Assembly: GCA_903854455.1 (NCBI GenBank)
Contig: CAINWJ010000112.1
Location: 1 to 10,531 of the forward strand
DNA from: Candidatus Peribacteria bacterium
GTDB taxonomy: Bacteria; Patescibacteriota; Gracilibacteria; Peribacterales; Peribacteraceae
Length of the DNA stretch: 10,531 bases
Direction: 5' to 3'
A program made the translations under genes and the position numbers. This document shows positions 7,478 through 10,531 of this stretch, in pieces (the stretch's first letter is position 1; each line of letters begins with the position of its first letter). The notes beneath the pieces are model-generated. The model saw only the letters and a program-made list of their open reading frames with translations. It made no database searches and was not told where the DNA came from.

Positions 7478-7501
7478 TACAAGGCATTCATTGCCCCGGT
7501 A

Positions 7502-7524
7502 GAGACGCCCCGGTGGGGCGTCTC
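7502..7524. repeat. Palindrome, GACGCCCC family, copy 4
   Basis: GAGACGCCCC (7502-7511), loop GGT, GGGGCGTCTC (7515-7524), preceded by GTA. It borders the 85-bp tandem duplication and resembles the second half of that unit. Confidence 0.85.
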
Positions 7525-7525
7525 A

Positions 7526-7695
7526 ATTTCGATTACGTTCAGACGCCCCGATCGGGCGTTACAACTCAATTATCTTCGATGACGTTCAGACGCCCCACCG
7601 GGGCGTCTCTATTTCGATTACGTTCAGACGCCCCGATCGGGCGTTGCAACTCAATTATCTTCGATGACGTTCAGACGCCCCACCGGGGCGTCTCT
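7526..7695. repeat. 85-bp tandem duplication carrying four GACGCCCC palindromes
   Basis: Two head-to-tail 85-bp units, 7526-7610 and 7611-7695, differ at a single base (A at 7561, G at 7646). Each unit holds a shorter palindrome, ACGCCC/GGGCGT with loop CGATC (7543-7559; copy at 7628-7644), and a full one, AGACGCCCC/GGGGCGTCT with loop ACC (7588-7608; copy at 7673-7693). Both half-units begin with a TTCGAT-x-ACGTTCAGACGCCCC stretch, so the 85-bp unit is itself an older duplication. The near identity implies recent expansion or active homogenisation. Confidence 0.92.
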
Positions 7696-7721
7696 ACAAT
7701 CGTTGCTCAACGTTCTATGAT
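7693..7721 (+). promoter_or_regulatory. Putative mntH promoter at the edge of the repeat array
   Basis: TCTACA (7693-7698, 4 of 6), a 17-bp spacer, TATGAT (7716-7721, 5 of 6). The start would lie near 7728, leaving a leader of about 13 nt without a ribosome-binding site. The -35 overlaps the end of the last palindrome. An ATGATG/CATCAT inverted repeat (7717-7729) covers the -10 and could be an operator. Confidence 0.4.
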
Positions 7722-7741
7722 GTCATCATCACATCTGCACC

Positions 7742-9667
7742 ATGTCTTCCGATCATCACTCATCTTCCGCTCACCGTTCCCTCCACGACGTCCACTCCAG
7801 CGTGCGTGTGGGTTACGTTTCCCTGTGGCGCCGCATCTTCGCGTTCGCGGGTCCGGCGTACATGGTGAGTGTGGGGTACATGGATCCCGGCAACTGGGCG
7901 ACGGACATCCAGGGAGGATCGCGGTTCGGGTATGAATTGCTGTGGGTCCTGCTGCTATCGAATCTGATGGCGGTGCTGCTGCAGACGTTGGCGGCGCGGA
8001 TGGGTATCGTCGGCGGCGAGGATCTGGCACAGGCGTGTCGCAACATGTACGGCAGGGGAGTGCGGATCGTCCTCTGGTTGCTCGCCGAACTCGCCATCGC
8101 CGCGTGCGACCTGGCCGAGGTCATCGGGACGGTGATCGGTCTCAAGTTACTCTTCGGCTTGCCGGTCGAGTGGGGGATCCTCGTGACACTCTTCGATACG
8201 TTCCTGCTCCTCGGTCTCCAGCGCTTCGGCATCCGCAAGATCGAGGCGATCATCGTGACACTGATCTTCACCATCGGAGCATGCTTCGTGATCGAACTGC
8301 TGCTCGCACAGCCGGAGTGGAGTGCGATTGTCCCGCACCTGCTCCCGACATTCTCGAACAATTCTCCGTTCATTTTCTCGCATCTGGATGCGCTGTACAT
8401 TGCCGTCGGGATCATCGGTGCGACGGTCATGCCGCACAATCTCTACCTCCATTCCGCCCTCGTTCAGTCGCGCGATATTCAGAAAACTCCCGAGGGCATG
8501 AATGAGGCGTGCCGAATGAATCTTCTGGATTCCTTCCTCGCACTCAATGCCGCGTTCTTCGTCAATGCCGCGATTTTGATTCTTGCCGCTGCGGCGTTCT
8601 CGACCCATGGAATTTCCGTCAGCTCCATCGAAGACGCACATCGATTATTACCACAGTTTCTGGGTGCATCTCTCGCAGCTACACTCTTCGCCGTTGCGCT
8701 GATCTGTGCCGGCCAGAGTTCCACGGTGACGGGCACGCTCGCCGGTCAGATCATCATGGAAGGATTTCTCTCGTTTCGGATGCGACCGTGGTTGCGTCGA
8801 TTGCTCACGAGATTCCTCGCCATCGTCCCCGCAGTCGTGGTGATCTTCTTCTTCGGTGCATCGCGGCTGATGAGTCTCATCATCGTGAGTCAAGTGATCC
8901 TCGGCTTGCAGCTGCCGTTCGCGATTGTTCCGCTGCTCCAGTACACGAACGACCGGCAGCGGATGGGAGCGTTCCGGAGCCCCGGCTGGGTCCGGATTTT
9001 AGGTTGGCTGGTCGCCGGACTCATCACGCTTCTCAATGTCATTCTGATCACCGGAGCCATCGCCGATTGGACGGACGCTTTGATTGCCAGCGGACAGTCG
9101 CCGCTCTGGATCCAGCTCACACTCTGGCCGCTCCTGATCATCGCTCTCGGATTCCTCCTCTGGATCATCATCGCGCCTATCCTCGGTCGGCGCAGGGAAC
9201 CGATCGTACCGGAAGGTGCTTCCGTCGATGCAATTGTGGACGCGCTCACCAAACCCGCATTCCGGAAAATTGCCGTGGCACTGGAACATTCTTCAGACGA
9301 CGCCAAGGCGCTGAGTCACGCCGCGGCACTGGCGCGGACACACGGTGCGCAGTTGCTCCTGATCCACGTTGTCGATGGCGTGGGTGCGCAGTGGTACGGC
9401 GACCGGGCAGAGGACGAGGAGGAGCGGTTGGATCAGTCGTACATCCGGCAGCTCACGGAGAAATTGCGATCGACCGGCCTGACCGTGAAGGGCATCCTCC
9501 GCTACGGTACGCCGTCAACCGAGATCATCGCCGCCATCAAAGATGAGCACGTCGATGCGATTGTTCTGCGCGCTCACGGTCATGGCTTCATCAAAGACCG
9601 CGTCTTCGGTCAGACCATTGATGCGATACGCCACGCGGTGAATATTCCGGTGATGGCGGTGAGGTGA
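7742..9667 (+). CDS. mntH: NRAMP-family divalent metal transporter fused to a universal stress protein domain
   Basis: The first 480 residues or so form an NRAMP (MntH-type) proton-coupled Mn2+/Fe2+ importer in the cytoplasmic membrane with about 11 spans. The metal-site motifs are intact: DPGN in span 1 (48-51) and MPHN in span 6 (230-233, within ATVMPHNLYLHSALVQSR). After the last span and an RRRE linker, residues about 506-641 form a UspA-like domain, starting FRKIAVALEHSSDDAKAL and ending HAVNIPVMAVR. Its nucleotide loop (HGHGFIKDRVFGQT, 612-625) is shorter than the canonical G-x2-G-x9-G-S/T, so ATP binding is doubtful. At 641 residues it is far longer than single-domain MntH (about 410-450). 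The N-terminal 20 residues carry five histidines, a possible metal-binding tail. The USP domain may gate transport according to stress or nucleotide status (inference). The ATG at 7742 is chosen because no upstream start extends homology. Confidence 0.93.
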   Translation: MSSDHHSSSAHRSLHDVHSSVRVGYVSLWRRIFAFAGPAYMVSVGYMDPGNWATDIQGGSRFGYELLWVLLLSNLMAVLLQTLAARMGIVGGEDLAQACRNMYGRGVRIVLWLLAELAIAACDLAEVIGTVIGLKLLFGLPVEWGILVTLFDTFLLLGLQRFGIRKIEAIIVTLIFTIGACFVIELLLAQPEWSAIVPHLLPTFSNNSPFIFSHLDALYIAVGIIGATVMPHNLYLHSALVQSRDIQKTPEGMNEACRMNLLDSFLALNAAFFVNAAILILAAAAFSTHGISVSSIEDAHRLLPQFLGASLAATLFAVALICAGQSSTVTGTLAGQIIMEGFLSFRMRPWLRRLLTRFLAIVPAVVVIFFFGASRLMSLIIVSQVILGLQLPFAIVPLLQYTNDRQRMGAFRSPGWVRILGWLVAGLITLLNVILITGAIADWTDALIASGQSPLWIQLTLWPLLIIALGFLLWIIIAPILGRRREPIVPEGASVDAIVDALTKPAFRKIAVALEHSSDDAKALSHAAALARTHGAQLLLIHVVDGVGAQWYGDRAEDEEERLDQSYIRQLTEKLRSTGLTVKGILRYGTPSTEIIAAIKDEHVDAIVLRAHGHGFIKDRVFGQTIDAIRHAVNIPVMAVR

Positions 9668-9669
9668 GA

Positions 9670-9758
9670 AGCGGTCAGCGATCTGCGGTCAGCGATCAGT
9701 ATCCAGTGCATCATTGTACTGAGGTTTACTGATCGCTGTTCGCTGCCAGCTGATCGCT
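9670..9758. repeat. Imperfect inverted repeat of AGCGATCAG words
   Basis: AGCGATCAGTA (9691-9701) pairs exactly with TACTGATCGCT (9727-9737). The outer arms (AGCGGTCAGCGATC side and AGCTGATCGCT side) pair imperfectly. It lies just after the mntH stop and fills most of the gap before the flavodoxin gene. It could stop mntH transcription, though no U-run follows. Confidence 0.65.
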
Positions 9759-9791
9759 CCATCATGAGTTTCTTTCACTGCCTCTCACCTT

Positions 9792-9797
9792 TATACT
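9792..9797 (+). promoter_or_regulatory. Putative -10 box of the flavodoxin gene
   Basis: TATACT (5 of 6 consensus) ends 7 nt before the ATG at 9805, so transcription would begin at the start codon. The -35 region at 9769-9774 (TTTCTT) is poor. The position supports 9805 over the upstream GTG at 9799. Confidence 0.5.
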
Positions 9798-9804
9798 TGT
9801 GCCG

Positions 9805-10269
9805 ATGCCCTCCTCCCTCACCATCATCTTCGCATCCATCAGCGGTCACACGGAGCACGTGGTGGACGTCATCGAAGCCTCGCTCAAGAAATCATTGCCT
9901 GCTCTCGTCGTACGTCGGATTCGTGCAGAGATGGCGACGAAGGAAGATCTGGAGAAGGCAGATGCATTGCTCCTGGCATCCGGAACGTGGAATACCGGTG
10001 GCGCGGAAGGACAACTCAATCCGTACATGCATGAGTTGCTCATCGACAAGTGCAAGGACACCAAGCTGCCGGCGAAGCCGATGGCATTCGTGAGCCTCGG
10101 CGACGACCGTTACTACTTCACCGCGCGCTGCACCGAGGGCTTCCTCCGGTTCTTGAAGGAGTGCGGTGGCAAGCAGATTCTGCCGCCATTGATTGTCGTA
10201 AATGAGCCGTACGATCAGCATGAGAGGATCGAGCGGTGGACGGAGAAGCTGGCCACAGGATTACGCTGA
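9805..10269 (+). CDS. Flavodoxin-family protein (short-chain)
   Basis: A small FMN-binding electron carrier fold of 154 residues from the ATG at 9805. The phosphate-binding loop follows strand 1: IIFASISGHTEHV (8-19), close to the S/T-x-S/T-G-x-T-E signature. The 60s loop is ASGTWNTGGAEGQ (58-70), with W62 placed to stack on the flavin. The 90s loop region is SLGDDRYYFTARC (98-109), equivalent to the G-D-x-x-Y stretch of flavodoxins. A flavodoxin-like protein without redox function cannot be ruled out. An in-frame GTG at 9799 would add two residues but lies upstream of the predicted transcription start. It follows mntH on the same strand after a 137-bp gap with a long inverted repeat, so it is probably transcribed separately. 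No clear terminator follows. Confidence 0.87.
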   Translation: MPSSLTIIFASISGHTEHVVDVIEASLKKSLPALVVRRIRAEMATKEDLEKADALLLASGTWNTGGAEGQLNPYMHELLIDKCKDTKLPAKPMAFVSLGDDRYYFTARCTEGFLRFLKECGGKQILPPLIVVNEPYDQHERIERWTEKLATGLR

Positions 10270-10313
10270 TCCGGAGTGTGCAGCTGCTGACGTGCAACCG
10301 GACCGAAATGACC

Positions 10314-10440
10314 AATGCCCAATGTCCAATTCCCAAATAATCCTCAATACCCAAATGACCAATATTGCTCTTGTTATTGTTCGGATTGCGAATTGGTAAT
10401 TGGGTATTTTTTGGTCATTGGGAATTGGTTATTGGGCATT
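10314..10440. repeat. Large AT-rich inverted repeat (AATTGG/CCAATT words)
   Basis: An arm at 10314-10363 (starting AATGCCCAATGTCC) is an imperfect reverse complement of 10392-10440 (ending ATTGGGCATT), with a 28-bp spacer. Both arms are built from variants of CCCAATNNCCAATT. The 228-bp gap after the flavodoxin gene has little else. A degenerate stretch of similar words is seen at about 1930-1970 upstream of ftsE. Confidence 0.8.
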
Positions 10441-10497
10441 CCGATCGAATAGCCAATTGCCATTTTTTAGCGTACGATAGCGTTTCATCCACTATCT

Positions 10498-10531
10498 ATG
10501 CCCCATACGACCCCGACCACACCCCCGACCC
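10498..10531 (+). CDS. Possible start of another gene (partial, 11 codons)
   Basis: An ATG at 10498 opens a frame that stays open to the window edge, reading MPHTTPTTPPT. The length is too short to recognise. The Thr/Pro-rich start could be a disordered N-terminal tail. No ribosome-binding site or well-spaced promoter is evident. Confidence 0.3.
   Translation, partial: MPHTTPTTPPT

Noticed and set aside
7206..7487. A 93-codon minus-strand frame in the repeat mosaic
   Set aside because: It consists of translated intergenic repeats and has no recognisable domain.
7502..7695. Possible CRISPR array
   Set aside because: The intervals between palindromes are themselves repeated, not unique, the spacing alternates, and no cas genes are present.
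7381..7935. A 184-codon plus-strand frame upstream of mntH
   Set aside because: Most of it is translation of the palindromic repeats and then an alternate frame of mntH.
8509..9546. A 345-codon plus-strand frame
   Set aside because: It is an alternate frame inside mntH, rich in R, H and S with no recognisable domain.

Overview
The window reads as a compact chromosomal segment of a free-living or episymbiotic bacterium. It has moderate GC, mostly single-copy housekeeping genes, frequent strand switches and intergenic gaps packed with small palindromic repeats. No gene start I examined has a convincing Shine-Dalgarno sequence. Several starts instead have a -10-like hexamer exactly 6-7 nt upstream, which suggests leaderless mRNAs. 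Repeat-rich gaps, leaderless starts and an isolated ftsE made me think of a Candidate Phyla Radiation lineage (Peribacteria/Peregrinibacteria-like). That placement is an impression, not something the window proves.

Layout. 1-119 (-): the 5' end of pyrE (orotate phosphoribosyltransferase). 263-943 (+): rsmG (16S rRNA G527 methyltransferase), divergent from pyrE. 974-1066 (-): a possible 30-residue single-span membrane peptide. 1283-1873 (+): rlmE (23S rRNA 2'-O-methyltransferase). 1996-2778 (+): ftsE without ftsX beside it. 2860-3897 (-): a divergent purM. 3979-4362 (+): a NUDIX hydrolase. 4571-6628 (-): hppA, a membrane pyrophosphatase with the K+-dependent signature. 7058-7147 (+): an easily missed 29-residue polybasic protein followed by a good intrinsic terminator. 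7742-9667 (+): an NRAMP metal transporter fused to a universal-stress-protein domain. 9805-10269 (+): a short flavodoxin. 10498-10531 (+): a possible start of another gene.

The genes are mostly separate transcription units, not one pathway operon. Themes are nucleotide synthesis and clean-up (pyrE, purM, NUDIX), pyrophosphate-driven ion pumping (hppA, which can use the PPi released by reactions such as that of PyrE in the biosynthetic direction), rRNA methylation (rsmG, rlmE), division (ftsE), and metal and redox handling (mntH-USP, flavodoxin).

The gaps carry at least four repeat families: (a) GAGACGCCCC/GGGGCGTCTC palindromes, including an 85-bp tandem duplication at 7526-7695; (b) GAGCCGCAA/TTGCGGCTC palindromes; (c) pyrimidine-rich hairpins of the CCCCTCTCCC/GGGAGAGGGG type; (d) AT-rich arrays built from TAGAATGTAAAATG or AATTGGGNATTGG-like words, arranged as large inverted repeats. 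I found no tRNA, rRNA, CRISPR array, insertion sequence or phage gene. The strongest unusual items are the 29-residue basic protein (its internal repeats differ only at third codon positions), the recurring leaderless promoter geometry, one array of family (d) that appears to form the pyrE promoter, and a PurM with a rewritten DGVGTK motif.
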